From assembly GCF_958979055.1 (NCBI RefSeq), contig NC_084888.1, positions 36,165,804-36,229,803 of the forward strand: a stretch of DNA of 64,000 nucleotides. The letters are read 5' to 3'. The stretch comes from Alnus glutinosa. Taxonomy: Eukaryota > Streptophyta > Magnoliopsida > Fagales > Betulaceae. This document shows, one piece after another, positions 46,549 to 58,999 of this stretch (positions are counted from its first letter, which is position 1; each line of letters starts with the position of its first letter). The position numbers and the translations under genes were made by a program. The notes below the pieces were generated by a model. That model searched no databases, was not told where the DNA came from, and saw only the letters and a program-made list of their open reading frames with translations.

Positions 46549-49500
46549 GGTGTGAAAATAGCATTACGCTTTGACATTAGAGTAACTAATGCTAAAATAC
46601 AACAACCTTATTCTACTGAGTTAATGGACACTGCCACATCAAACGAGTGAAATGAAGATGAGATGAAGGTATAATATTTAACGTACGTACATTACTCAAT
46701 CTTGATATTATAAACAACCGAATCTCTTACTGATATAGAAACCAAACTCCTTTTAGTCGGGGTTTTTGTGACAAACTTAATTAATTTAGTACAATTGAAA
46801 CATAAAACGGAATGGGCATATATAGAAGCTGTTTGGTAAGTAAGTGGGAAATAGAATATTTATTTGAATAGTAATAAGAAGTGATTGATGTGATATAAAA
46901 TTTGAGAATATTTTAATTGGAATTATGAAGTTAATTTAATTTAGTCTTTTAAACTAATTAACATGATCAGTTTTGAGGAAATTCCTCTTAATTACCCATA
47001 CGAAAACTTTGTCCAAATGGCATAATCTAATGCCCACTTATTATAATCATGAATACCTATATATTCTGTAGTGAATTCTTTTTCTATTTCCTTCAACTCC
47101 ATTAATTAGGAGAAAAAACTCACTTCCATGGAAAACTTTGTCCAAATGGCATAACCTCATAGGCTAATGACAAGTATATGTTTTGACTGTTGAACATATG
47201 ACTCACAATCAGCTTCGCGCTAAATTTGTCGTACGACTGGTTTCGATTAGACCATTCCGAATCCGACTTCCGTCTCATAGGGCATCATTGAAGGCAACGA
47301 CTGGAAAAGCCGACACCAAATTTTATTATTATTACTATTATTTTTTACTATATAGATTTTTGTGAAATTTAGGTGCGTTTAAAATTGTGAATTTTTAATT
47401 AAAAAAAAAAAAAAAAAAGAAGCAATTTTTAATCAAATAGTAAAAAATTGATCATTTAAGATTGTGATTTAAATATAAAGAAATTTGCTTTTTTAAATCG
47501 TAGACAATATAATATTTATTTTTGAAAATGCATAATTTTAAAGGTAAAATTGCGATTTTGTCAAACGCTTGACTGTACGAGGATATAAAATTTTATTTCA
47601 AATTATATTTAAAGAAAATATTTTTCACTTAATCTATTAAATTATTAACATATGTTCTTAAAATATGTAATATTTACCTACATTTTAAAATATGTGTGAA
47701 AATATTCAACCTTTTGCATGTTTGGTTTCCATAAAACCCAAGAGTATTATATGAATATTTAGACAAAATGGGCATTCTTGAAACATTTTGATAGTTTGAT
47801 TGGTTACTTTAGTACATTTGAAAATTCAATGAGCTATTTTAAAATTGACTGTTAGTTCAGGGAGGGGCTTTTTAATATTTTTCTCTGACTAAAATTGGAG
47901 ATAAAACTTAACATTTTGAAATAAATAATGATTTAACAACAAAGAATGCATTAACAATATATGTTTCTTTTGCGTAAAATTAGCAACCGGTACTCAAATT
48001 TGCATAGAACAAAAAGTCGTGAACCATATATGTATATATATATGGGCAAAATATAGTGAAAATTTTGCGTTTGTCAACAATTTAGGGCAAATAAAAGAAA
48101 CTCCATGATCCATTAAAAAAAAAAAAAAAAAAAAATGTCCTTGAATATATTGCGAAGAAAAATTGGGAAAATATAATCAGTTGTTCGATCTAGTGGAGTT
48201 AAACTCTTGAAGGAAATTATGAGGGATTGAAATGTTAAAAGAAGTTGGGGTCCTATTTAGGTCACTGTGAAGAATTGTTGGACACTAGAATGTACAAAAT
48301 TTTCTTCAATTAATTGTGAAATATGTCGTCCAAATGTCTCCCTCTTCAACTACATAGCCTTTTGGAAGGACACAAGTTGCTAAAAAAAATCATAAACATT
48401 ATCATTTTCATGTCAATATATGAAAGATTGGATGCTTCTTGCCTGGGGACAAAAATCCCTTGACCTACGTCCTTATTCAAACCTTAAAAAGCATTCAAAC
48501 TCGCCACCCAAAGGCCAAATTAAAGATTATTTTGGTTACTCTTTTATGTCAATTTGGATGAAAAATCAACAGCATTTAATTTAATAAAAATCATCACAAT
48601 ATTTATATTCTATCATTATTTCTCCTCTAAATAAATAAATATTTAAAAAAAAAACATTTAAATGGACTAGTAAAAGTAAGTAGTTAAAATTTTAAATGGT
48701 AAAAAAATAAAAATTGTTTTAATTTATACGAGATATGCAAGTTACTTGTGGGTTAATCGGATTGATTCGAAATTGACACTTTTATTAATCACGGTGATCT
48801 GATTTGACTTATTTTTTATTTTACAAATCGTATCAAAAATTATTAACACGGAGAGCTAGGACTTTTGAGCTGTCGCAGCCTTGCACTCTAAATCCAATAA
48901 TGAGATGACTCCAGGCCATAAGAATGCGTTCAGGCCCAGAAATCCAAAGAGTTGTAGGCCTGGACCTGCGTCCGCCCCACTTTGGCCTATAGCCTTGTAA
49001 AGGTGTCTTAAAAGTTGGCTGTGTATTACTGTTCAACCAAAAACGTTTCATGTGTGTGGATAGGCAGGGGTCATAAAATGCTTTCAATTTCTGCATATAC
49101 TTTATCCCTTTCTTTCAAAATTTATATTAATTTATTTTTATATTCAAAATTATCGATAATAAAGAAGTCATACAGCGATTTCAAAATATGAAAACTCGTA
49201 GAAAACAATTGTATAAATTAACACTAGGCATGAAATAATGAATTACAATTAATTACATTTATATGTTATAAACGATATTTAAACTTTGTTGAATTGTATA
49301 TTTATTTGTTAGTTTTATTTTTTTTTAATATGTTTAACTATTTTTAGTTCAATTCTATCTTTTAATATTGTCTTTTGTGAACCAAAATTTTCCCCCCCTA
49401 ACCCTAAGGGTGTAAGTAAATAAAAGAACATAAATAAGTCAGAAAAGTTTGGCAGATTATCTAACTGATGTTACGTTAACTTGCATTAGCCACCTTCTCT

Positions 49501-49799
49501 TTAATTAGCTAGTTTCCCGTGGAAGAAAGATTACGCAATAAACACATTGGAAATAGATTACGCCAAGTCGTAGAAAAACATGATTTCTACATGCATTTTT
49601 AATCTCGAGGACACACTTTATAAAATGCATGTAAAATGTGAATCTTATAATTAAAAATGTATTTAATAATTACATGGTCTAAAAATGAATATTAATTGAA
49701 TAGACTGAAAAAAAAAAAACTTTGGTCCAACCTAAAAGAAGACGTATCGTAAAGAGTTTGGTCATCGCGTTTTTCCACCATCGATGTGATAATTAGTTC

Positions 49800-50240
49800 T
49801 TTACTATTATTTACAGGGATAATTTTGTAAAAGATTATCGAATTATAGACTGTTTTGAGATAAGGGTACTGAACTAGTAAGCGTTTCAAACTGAGGTAAT
49901 CACGTTTTCAAACGTATCACTTAAAGGGTATTTCATTAGGATTTGCTATTAAATTTTAAATGAGTACCTAAAATACCCATATTTTTTTAGTAAAAGAAAA
50001 AAGAAAAAAAAATGGCATGATTTAGATGTTGGTCAAAATTTAACAGAATTTACTTTAAAAAAAAAATAAAAATTTACCAGAGTATTTTGAAAATTTTGAC
50101 AAGATTTAACAGTAAATCCTAACAGAATACTCTTAAATAAAATGTTTGGAAACATGAATATCTCAATTTAAAACATTTATTACTTTAATACGCTTATCTC
50201 AAAATAACATATCATTTAATACCCTTATGTGAAGCTTACT
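49800..50240. mobile_element. Foldback element with ~170-bp arms
   Basis: The left arm gttttgagataagggtactg ... acgttttcaaacgtatca ... attaggatttgctattaaat is repeated inverted on the right (atttactgttaaatcttg; gtttggaaacatgaatat; cgcttatctcaaaataac). The arms are diverged by perhaps 20-30 percent, and no transposase or target duplication was found. Confidence 0.65.
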
Positions 50241-50975
50241 TCTTATTTATAATATTTATTGGGCATACCATTACGGCACATGAAGTCAACTAAAACACGT
50301 ACCACGTAAACATAGAATAACATATCTCCAGCAAAGAAAAGTGTGCTCCTTATAAATAAATCTTAAAATATTTCGCTTTATGGATCAATTATTTACCACA
50401 CGGAAAAGCGTGATTTTATTATTAATATTTCCCTTTTTCTTTGGAAAAAAATAAATAGAATATATCCTCCCCATTTTAAATGGAATTGATTTATCAACTT
50501 TGAAATCTTCATCAAATATTGTGTGGGTGGACCCATCTTTCCTTTTATTTTTTTATTATTTTTTAAATGCATAGATCGATGACCATTTAGTTTTCTTTTC
50601 TAGCAATTCTTTCTATATTAATGTAATTCCTTAAAAAATTTACTATATTTATGTAACCTCTTGGTTCATGTTACAGTCTTTCATATTTCTTATCCTCACA
50701 TTGCATATATAAGAAAGTTGGAGGACTATGTGAGACACAAGACAAAGAAGATGATATATTTCTTTGATTTCACAACACTTTTTAATTTGTTGGGTCATTA
50801 TGGAAGAACCTTTTTATACCACTGAAAAATGAAATAATTTGATAAATAAAGCAACCCTAATACTTACAAAAGTTGGTGGAAATGTTTTTTGAGATGGTGT
50901 AATAATTAAAGGTAGCTAACAAAAAATTGAAAAAAAAAAAAGAAACAAAAAGCCGACAAAAAAGGGAGCCTCTAA

Positions 50976-52106
50976 TAGGAGTGTACAAATGGTTATAATC
51001 GGTGGTTATTGGCTAAAATCGCTAATTGCTAACCCCACCTAGGTGATTATTGTATTTTACCAACTCCAATTGCCTTTGTCTAGGCGGTTGGTGGTTATTG
51101 AGTATATAACTGACGGTTGTATAACCGCTTTTCAATTTAGGTTTTTAGCCAGTTTTGGACCGATTTTGGGCTGATTTTTAATCCAAAACAGTAACAAATT
51201 CAAATAACCAAAATATAAACAAATCCAAATCTAAATCCAAACTTTTATTCTGACCCACTTGCTTAGCCAAACAAGGAAAATCTCGAGAGACCTGCTAACA
51301 CTACCACTAAAGTTCAAAGCAGCAGGCCCAATGATGAGAGGGACCACCTTAGCCTCCTTATCGCCAAAATCTAATAGAGTGGGGGAGAGAGTTGTTTCAG
51401 CTGGATAACTAGAGGCTCCACCATGGACGGCATACTTCTAGCTCCAAGCCAAATCCCTAATCAAAAACCCACAAAAAAGAAAAAACCATTCCACCACCAT
51501 AAAAAAAGTACAAAACCAAATAATCTATTGCATACGCATAAAACAAAGCATAAGAGTTCATCAAAATACAAAGAACATATTATATACCCTACAAATCTAA
51601 ACAAAATCGACTTCAAAACAAGCACGTATGGAAAGAAAACGATAGAAAGAGAAGCTTATGGAGTAGCAACGGCGGAGATGGTTGAGATGAGCGTAGAGGA
51701 ACAAAGCAAGGCAAGAGAGGGCCGAGACTCGAGAGGCTGGAGAGTGGAGAGCAAACGGCGGGCGCAAGGCTGGAGAGTGGAGAGCAAACGGCGGGCGCAA
51801 GGCTGGAGAGTTGAGAGAAAATGAGAAATGAAACCCTAAAGGCTAAGGCTAGCCTAAATCATATGTTTAATAAACATCTTGTGTCTTCAAAGGGCGTCGT
51901 TTTGCTATTTAAAATACCAAAACGACGTCATTCTCTCACAAGCCTATAGTGTTTATATATATATAGGTAGGAGGTTAGCGATTATTAACCGCTTTCCGTA
52001 ATCTCTATAATCGTTAACCACCTCCATACAGGCGGTTAGCGATTATTTATAACTGCTTTCGAAAGCAGTTATAATCGGTTATAACCGCTCCGTTTGTACA
52101 CCCGTA
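50976..52106. mobile_element. Non-autonomous hAT-like element, 1131 bp
   Basis: Ends are TAGGAGTGTACAAATGG and, inverted, TACGGGTGTACAAACGG, the TAGGGGTGTACAAA type of hAT ends. Flanking octamers gcctctaa (50968-50975) and acctctag (52107-52114) match at 6 of 8 positions, as an aged hAT target duplication would. Subterminal gcggttataaccg-like palindromes occur at both ends (cggttggtggttat, gcggttagcgattat). The interior has an open frame with a 33-bp repeat (next entry) and an internal hairpin (gcgtcgttttg 51894 / caaaacgacgtc 51918). No transposase. Confidence 0.72.
51423..51824 (+). CDS. Lysine-rich open frame inside the hAT-like element, 133 aa, doubtful
   Basis: Starts in a favourable context (ccaccATGG). 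The product would be very basic: Lys/His-rich in the first half (KPTKKKKPFHHHKKSTKPNN), then TAEMVEMSVEEQSKAREGRD, then an 11-residue repeat GWRVESKRRAQ present twice and partly a third time, encoded by a 33-bp tandem repeat (about 51739-51804). It matches no family I know. It may be chance, or a captured exon plus repeat expansion. Low composition complexity argues against a conserved protein. Confidence 0.2.
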   Translation: MDGILLAPSQIPNQKPTKKKKPFHHHKKSTKPNNLLHTHKTKHKSSSKYKEHIIYPTNLNKIDFKTSTYGKKTIEREAYGVATAEMVEMSVEEQSKAREGRDSRGWRVESKRRAQGWRVESKRRAQGWRVERK

Positions 52107-52114
52107 ACCTCTAG

Positions 52115-52825
52115 CCTTTTATTAGCTAAAAAATTGTTGTCACATTATTAAATTGTATAACAATAATTTATATATAAGAGTGTTAATTATTGCGGTCACA
52201 ACGTAACCAAATTGACCATTTTATCCAAATTTATTTGGAATTATTCTCCATTCCTTTTTTTTTTCTTTTTTTTTTCGTTCTTTTGTTAACTTTGTCGCGG
52301 TTAGTGAGAAGAACCCTTTGTAATGGAATTTATTTATTTGTTTTTATATCTCTTTTCTTCTCATCTAAGAAAGAAAAAGAAAAAGAAAAAAGACATGAAT
52401 CATATGCTGCTTTGACAAGTCCGGGGAGTACAATTATTTCACATTTATTTATTTATTCATACAATAATTAAAATATTAAATTATAGTAATGAAAGGACAA
52501 ATTAGACAATGGCATATTCTTTTGGGTAACAAATTAAATAAAAAGAAAGAGGCAATAATTGGTGGGAGCCCATCTCAAAGCTTTTGATCTGGACTGATCC
52601 TTCACTAAGAACCAAGAACCCCCAACGAATAAAAGCTAACACGCACTCCGACTAAAAGATTTTACACTGGTGGGCTTAATTATATATTAAGATTATCTTA
52701 AATTATTTATTTGAATTAAAAAAAATTATATTGTAATTATAAGATATTATTTAAAAAATTCATCTTATCTGATAAATGATTGAACAACTCAATTTTATTT
52801 GGTCAAATAAAAAAATGATACTGAT
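52115..52825. other. AT-rich spacer upstream of the ProT promoter
   Basis: No gene; a short open frame at 52190-52471 is low-complexity. Confidence 0.5.
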
Positions 52826-53045
52826 CCATTAATTACACTATTCTCCCAAAAACAAGTTTGTACATATTCCACGTGGCACCTTATAATCCACCAGCACCAT
52901 AAAAATCCTCCCAAATAAATGGAAAAGATAATCATCCATTAATTACTCTACTCCTCTCCAAAAACAAGTTTGTCCATGTCCCACGTGGCACCTTATAATC
53001 CACCAACACCATAAAACTCAATGTGACCCAAATCCACATCAAGTC
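52826..53045 (+). promoter_or_regulatory. ~110-bp tandem duplication carrying G-boxes, distal ProT promoter
   Basis: ccattaattac begins at 52826 and at 52936; each copy holds caaaaacaagtttgt, the G-box CCACGTGGCACC (52869-52880 and 52981-52992), then ttataatccaccaacacc. CACGTGGC is the ABA-responsive-element type of G-box. A third copy of the same module lies downstream of the ProT gene at about 59010-59075. Confidence 0.8.
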
Positions 53046-53220
53046 ATCAACCGACAACCACCCTCATGGCTTATATTTTCCTTTCTTTTTTTCTTTTTTT
53101 TCTTTTTTTTCTTTTTTTTCCTAGTAGAACAGAGAAAAAAAAAGAAAAAAAAAAACATTCATTTGTAAACAAACAAAAGAAACTCTCACCATTACCGTTT
53201 GTCCATGCTCATATTATGAG

Positions 53221-53700
53221 TCGTAGGTTGCGTTTAGAATACGATTTCGCAGATTAAAAATATAATTTTAAATTAAATTATAAAAAATATATTGTTGATC
53301 GGTGCATTTTTTAAATATTATGATTTTAAAAACATATAAAAATATGTGTTTAAAAATCACAACCAAGGGAAGGGGCCATGAGGTACGTTTTTGAAAACGT
53401 ACTAATTAAAGGCAAAAATGCGATTTATCAAATATTAATTATATTTTTAAAAATTATGTTTTTAAATTTTATGTTTTAAAATTACACTTTTAAGAATATC
53501 TTTAGTTTAGTGATTTGAAAAGTTACGTTAAAAGAAAAATAATAACAATTTTAAAATGTAGTAAAGCATTTAATAACATAGCAATTCCACCTTTAAAATT
53601 GTGAGATTTTTGCTTGCTAATTATTTTTCAAATACATTCCAAAAAGAAATTATTTCCACGATTTTATTTAAAATTTTGCATTTGACGTACGAAATTGAAG
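53221..53700. mobile_element. AT-rich insertion, probable hAT-type repeat, in the ProT promoter
   Basis: Contains the ttgcgtttagaatacgattt and gcgatttatcaaat phrases shared with repeats near 35800, 43170 and 47400. The duplicated promoter copy downstream of ProT lacks this block: the flanks gctcatattatgagtc and cttaattacgtaaca are adjacent there (59138-59160). Confidence 0.6.
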
Positions 53701-54980
53701 GGTCAATAATCAAACTCTTAATTACGTAACATACACGACAAACAATCAGTAAACCCGCAACAAATGCATGATGTTGACGGTTGTTAGCAGGGTGGAACCA
53801 CCTTTATGTGTTGTGGATGTCTACTAAATTCAGATTATATCATATTTAAGAAAACATGTTTGGGATGATTTTTGAATTTAGAATTTAGAATTAAAATTGT
53901 ATTCGGGTTTTTACTAAATTCTCTTTTCAACTCGTTTTTAACCCAACTTAAAAATAATAATAAAAACAAAAAATAAAATAAAATAAAAACCCAACAACAA
54001 TGAATCTTTTTCAACCTTCTACTCTACTACAATGTTATGGCACGGTTTTTTTTTTTTTTTTTTTTTTTTGACATAAAATTTGTAAAATCTAGATTATGCA
54101 TTAAAATGAAGTATGAGTTTCTAGCAAATCATTTGATAAATTATATTGAAAAAAAAAATTGCTAAATATTTATTTACAAAAATGATAATTGATAAATTTT
54201 ATTCTACAAAAAATCGTTGTTGAACTAGAAAACTTTGAAGGAGATGACAAAGTTTTTTTTTTTTTTTAATGATTTTTTTTTTTTGTACACGTATAGTAAA
54301 CTAGAAAACTTTTGTATTAAAGGAAAAATCTTTTTAAAGATAATTTTATAAATAAACATGTAATTTTTTTTTATACAGTTATGACTTTTGACTTAATATC
54401 AAATTAAGTTTAAGCCTTATCTACTTTTTATACATAAACTCACTCGTATACACATAAAGAAATTATATGCATTTAATATTTATTTATTTACGTAAGTTTA
54501 AACTCCTACGAAAAAATCTCGGTTCCGTCCCTAGTTGTTGGCCCATAGATAACATTTTTTTTTTTTTTTAGAATTTACAAATAATTTTATACTAAAGTTC
54601 TTAAAATTTTGAAAAAACTACATTTATCCCTCTTGGTATGCCACCCAATTTGTAATGCTCCCAATCTTTCAATTTAGCCAATTTTGCAGATATAATATAA
54701 AGATAAAATTAATTTTAAATATTTTATAAATGTTTTTTTTTTTATGGATTGTTAATATTTTTATTTTGAATGGCGAAAAAGAAAATGCCATTCCAAATCC
54801 ACGTACCATAAAAAAAAGGAGAAAAAATCTGACTCCACCAAGTTGGGTCGTTCTCTTTGGGATTCGCATCGGCAGGCTAAAAAGAGACAGTCTTATCATT
54901 CGCTCAAGTGCATTAACTCATAAATGTTTCTAAAAAAGTGCGGTCGCTTCGAGGGATTCGCTGGTTTATTTAAAATTGCT
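53701..54980. other. ProT promoter region with AT-rich inserts
   Basis: About 53735-53800 and 54770-54975 have counterparts downstream of ProT (59190-59230 and 59590-59790). The intervening 53.8-54.75 kb is AT-rich with long T runs and has no counterpart. Confidence 0.6.
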
Positions 54981-54981
54981 G

Positions 54982-54989
54982 TATAAAAG
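54982..54989 (+). promoter_or_regulatory. TATA box of the ProT gene
   Basis: TATAAAAG, 89 bases before the ATG, predicting transcription start near 55012 and a ~65-base leader without upstream ATG. Confidence 0.75.
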
Positions 54990-55077
54990 CTGTCGATTCG
55001 ATACGCTGGCTGTGAGCTGTATAGTTGAAGAAGACGAGGAAGAGAGCACGGCGCTCTTGGGAGTACGAGAAACGAGC

Positions 55078-58000
55078 ATGGAAGGCGGCGAAGCAGATTA
55101 TCGTCATGGCAAAGTACTTGACGAGGATCAGTTGGCCGTGGACATCCCAGAAACAGCTCATCAGATTAGCAAAGGTTTCGTATTTGTCTTACTTTATCTT
55201 CTATTGTCGTTTTGCTTCTTTTTCTTTTTATTTTTTTTCCATTTTTCTTTTTTCTTTTTGAGGTTGCTATGGCATTTATTGGCGTGTATGGTAGTTGGGT
55301 TGTGAAAGTGGATTTATTGGTCTATGGGTTTATATGGTATCTGGGTGTGGCAGGTATTGCTTGTACGGTATTTGGGTTCTGAAAGTGATTTTTTTTGGGG
55401 TGAGTTGGGGTGTTGGAGAATCATTTCTAATGGTTTATCATTCTTTGGAGCAAGAGAGGATCGAATCAATGCTTTTTTGCTGACAGAGCTTGAAGTTGTA
55501 TGCTTGATTGGACACTTCAATGCTTTCCGTCTCAAATGGAATGGCTTTCTGTTCGTGTTGTGTGTTTCGTTTGCTAAAAACATTTGGGCCTTTAGTATCA
55601 AAAACAATTTTACTTATATTGTATCGATTCTGGCGTCTGCCATGCTTCGCATGTTTGATACCTCTACAATTTGAAGAACCTCTTCCCGGCCGCAAATATC
55701 TAAGGAAGAGGAAATTTTGTATCTGGGTAATCTTAAGGATAAAGAATTTCATTTTCCATAAGTTAATGATGTTGAATTTTATGTTTTTTGGGAGCTCATT
55801 TTTACTCATTTTTTTTAATGCATGTACAGATTCATGGTTTCAAGTGGGGTTCGTCCTAACTACTGGTATCAACAGTGCTTATGTACTGGGATATTCTGGG
55901 ACCATCATGGTCCCTCTGGGTTGGATATATGGGGTAGTTGGTTTGATAGCTGCCACCGCTATATCTTTGTATGCAAATGCTCTTATTGCCAAGCTTCATG
56001 AATTTGGGGGGAAGAGGCATATCAGATACAGAGATCTTGCCGGATTTATATATGGTATGAGCAAAATGGAAAAGAGCAGAGGAGAATTAATTGGACCCCT
56101 TTTTTCCCAAAAACATCTCATTTGATTTGTTAGTTTGGCTTATTTTCTAACATTGCTTTATTTTTTGGGGTTGTCTCAAGAGCAGGCAGGAAAGCTTATT
56201 CTCTTACATGGGGATTGCAATATGTCAATCTTTTCATGATTAACACTGGGTATATCATTTTGGCTGGTTCGGCCCTAAAGGTAAGATCAAATACAATAAA
56301 AAGGGGCTTTTTTCCCATCACATTAGCATATTCCGAGAAATCAAGTTGTCCGCATACTCCCATCACATTATTGTTTCATCATTCTTGCAACTGGAAGAAT
56401 TTCGGTCTTCTTCATCCTTTATAACAGCAGTTTGCATAATGGAAAGATTCTTTTTTTTTTCTTTCTCCTGTCAAGTAATCTTCCATCAAATTCAGATAAT
56501 ATGCTGCCTTATTCTATTTTACAATATTGGCTTTGCATCTGATAGTCATTCTCGAGCTATTTGAATGAGATTAAGCTAAACATATGACAACTTGAGGAAG
56601 CACTTTTTCCATTTTTTGTATCCCATGGGATGGGCGTGATATTGTGCTTCATCAGTTAAGAATTCTGCTTCGTGAATTGTAGTAAGTCCATAGATATAAT
56701 GATTAATGTTGTCAGAATTTTTTCTTAACCTTTTGGTCTATGCATCGATGTGCAGGCTGTATATGTTCTTTTCAGTGATGACCATGTCTTGAAGCTCCCC
56801 TACTGTATTGTCATAGCTGGGTTTGTATGTGCGTTGTTTGCCATAGGGATACCCCATTTGTCAGCACTAAGGATTTGGCTGGGATTTTCAACATTCTTCA
56901 GCCTGGTTTATATCATCATAGCATTTGTGCTGTCGCTTAAAGATGGTAAGCTCTGTTCTTTGTTGTTTTATTCAGAATTGTGCCTGCTATTTTGAAAGTT
57001 CATTCAGATAATGTTATAAGCTTTGTCCTTTATGTTCCAAGGGATACAAAATACCAAATAATAAACATGCTAGTACATAGAGCTGCTGGCACCTTTCATT
57101 TGTTATTTTCTCATCTAGGCCAGTTCAACTTAATAGTAATTTTCTAGTCTCAAATTTGCATTTGCATTATAACTTAATAACTTTGCAGTTTTTAAATTTG
57201 CATTGATATTCTGTGTGTTGTTGTAGGAATTGAAGCACCAGCTAGGGATTACAGCATTCCAGGAACAACAACAACCAAAATCTTCACAACAATAGGGGCA
57301 ACTGCTAATCTTGTTTTCGCATTCAATACTGGAATGCTTCCAGAGATACAGGTAGGCCAGGAGTTCAGATCCTTGATTTCTCGATAAACAAGGGAAAGTT
57401 TTATGGTCTCGTCTGCATAAATAATGTCGTGTGATTTATGTTTTGTTTCTTTTGGAAATTTTTGCCTTTCTGTGGTCATAGGGTCGTGAATGGTAGCAAA
57501 TTTTGATACTTTTCAGGGGAAACCATATTTTTGTGAATCCTCTTGTTGCTTTTCAAAAATAATAAAATCAGAGCTGTTGGTGTACTTGAGCTGGTGGTAA
57601 TATATCACTCAAGTATATTTCATGAAGTTGATGTATTTCATGAGCTGTTGATCATTTCAGAAGTTGGTCAAGTTTGATGTCCTGCATTTAGCTTTAATTC
57701 CTAACCATCCCTCCATTTCATGAACATGGGGCTTTTTAAATATCTTTCCAAGTTTCAGAACTTCATATTAAAAGCCGTTAAGGCGCCTCTGGCTGGTACT
57801 ATCTGTAGTTGCATTCTATCCTACAACCAGAATAGCAATGCCATGTGTATCCATCTCTTTCTGTATTTTATTTTCTAGCTCTGCCTTCTAAATTCACTCT
57901 TTTTCTGCAACATTCTTGCAGGCAACGGTGAGGCAGCCTGTTGTTGACAACATGTTAAAAGCTTTGTACTTCCAGTTCACAGCGGGGGTTTTACCAATGT

Positions 58001-58611
58001 ATGCTGTTACTTTTGTTGGGTACTGGGCCTATGGATCTTCTACATCGGCTTACTTGCTCAACAGTGTCACGGGTTCAGTTTGGGTTAAGGCAATGGCCAA
58101 TATAGCTGCCTTCCTACAAACAGTCATCGCTTTGCATGTACTTGTTTTTATTCCCCATTTTGCTTTCCAAAAATTTCTTCTTATTGCTGCACTAAGCTAA
58201 TATAAGCTTCCTCTGCTGTTTGAGTGTTTGTAGATATTTGCAAGTCCAATGTATGAGTATTTGGATACCAGGTATGGGATTAAAGGAAGTTCACTGTCAA
58301 TTCGCAACTTGTCATTCAGAATTGCTGTAAGAGGTGGCTACCTTGCTATTAACACGCTAGTTGCAGCTCTTCTGCCATTCCTGGGAGATTTCATGAGCCT
58401 CACAGGGGCAATCAGCACATTTCCTTTGACGTTTATCCTTGCAAACCACATGTATCTAGTGGCAAAGAAGAACAAACTCACTTCTTTACAGAAGCTTTGG
58501 CATTGGCTCAATGTTTGTTTCTTTGGCTGCATGTCCGTTGCAGCAGCAATTGCAGCCTTGAGGCTCATTGCCGTGGATTCCAAAACATACCATGTTTTTG
58601 CTGATTTATGA
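55078..58611 (+). CDS. ProT: Proline/compatible-solute transporter (ProT), 441 aa, seven exons
   Basis: Plasma-membrane proton symporter of the AAAP (amino acid/auxin permease) superfamily; ProT members carry proline, glycine betaine and GABA. Exons are 55078-55174, 55830-56054, 56186-56280, 56756-56945, 57227-57351, 57922-58137 and 58234-58611; all borders are GT-AG and lengths sum to 442 codons, almost exactly the size of Arabidopsis ProT1. Diagnostic phrases are [20 protein letters not shown] opening exon 2, [20 protein letters not shown] in exon 3, [20 protein letters not shown] in exon 5, [20 protein letters not shown] in exon 6 and [15 protein letters not shown] opening exon 7. About ten to eleven hydrophobic segments are readable. 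The short N-terminus is hydrophilic and acidic. Distal G-boxes suggest ABA/stress control. The reading frames on the other strand and in introns are incidental. Confidence 0.96.
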
Positions 58612-58999
58612 TTTACCATTTTCTTCTTCCTCTCTTTTCCTTTTTTTGTTTTAATTTTTCCCATGATTGTAACTTTCCCTATATAGAATTAATTGTATGC
58701 CCCATTTATTTAAGTAAGATTTTTGTTCAATTTATACTATACTACGACTCGGATGGTGTTCTCAATGGTTGCTGTCTTTCTGACACTATAGATCGAATGC
58801 TTGATTTTTACCTTATGGAATTAAGAGATTAACCTATTATCCAACAAATACAAACCCTGAAATTAAGATTTTTTTTTTTTTTTTTTTGAAAAGAAACTGA
58901 AGATTTCATTACTGAATATGAGCCCCAAAAGGGAATACAACTGACCCAAAGGCCAAAAGAAATACAATAGGAACTTGGTGGGTTAAATACATTACTCTT
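58612..58999 (+). other. ProT 3' UTR and terminator region
   Basis: T-rich sequence after the stop, with a long T run at 58870-58887. No gene. Confidence 0.5.

Larger units (their letters stand above)
44461..50975. other. Long AT-rich intergenic region with MITEs
   Basis: No protein gene recognised. The first few hundred bases should include the rest of the MIR393 primary transcript. Contains the MITEs given separately, a hAT-type repeat relative at about 47370-47575, and weak remnants of the GGGTCGTGTCAAGACA repeat at about 48730-48850. Confidence 0.5.

Noticed and set aside
48833..49096. 87-codon minus-strand frame
   Set aside because: No recognisable motif, and composition resembles the surrounding spacer.
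55295..55809. Open frames of 62-123 codons in ProT intron 1, both strands
   Set aside because: They lie between well-supported splice sites and show no family motif; ProT exon 2 starts at 55830 in all related genes.
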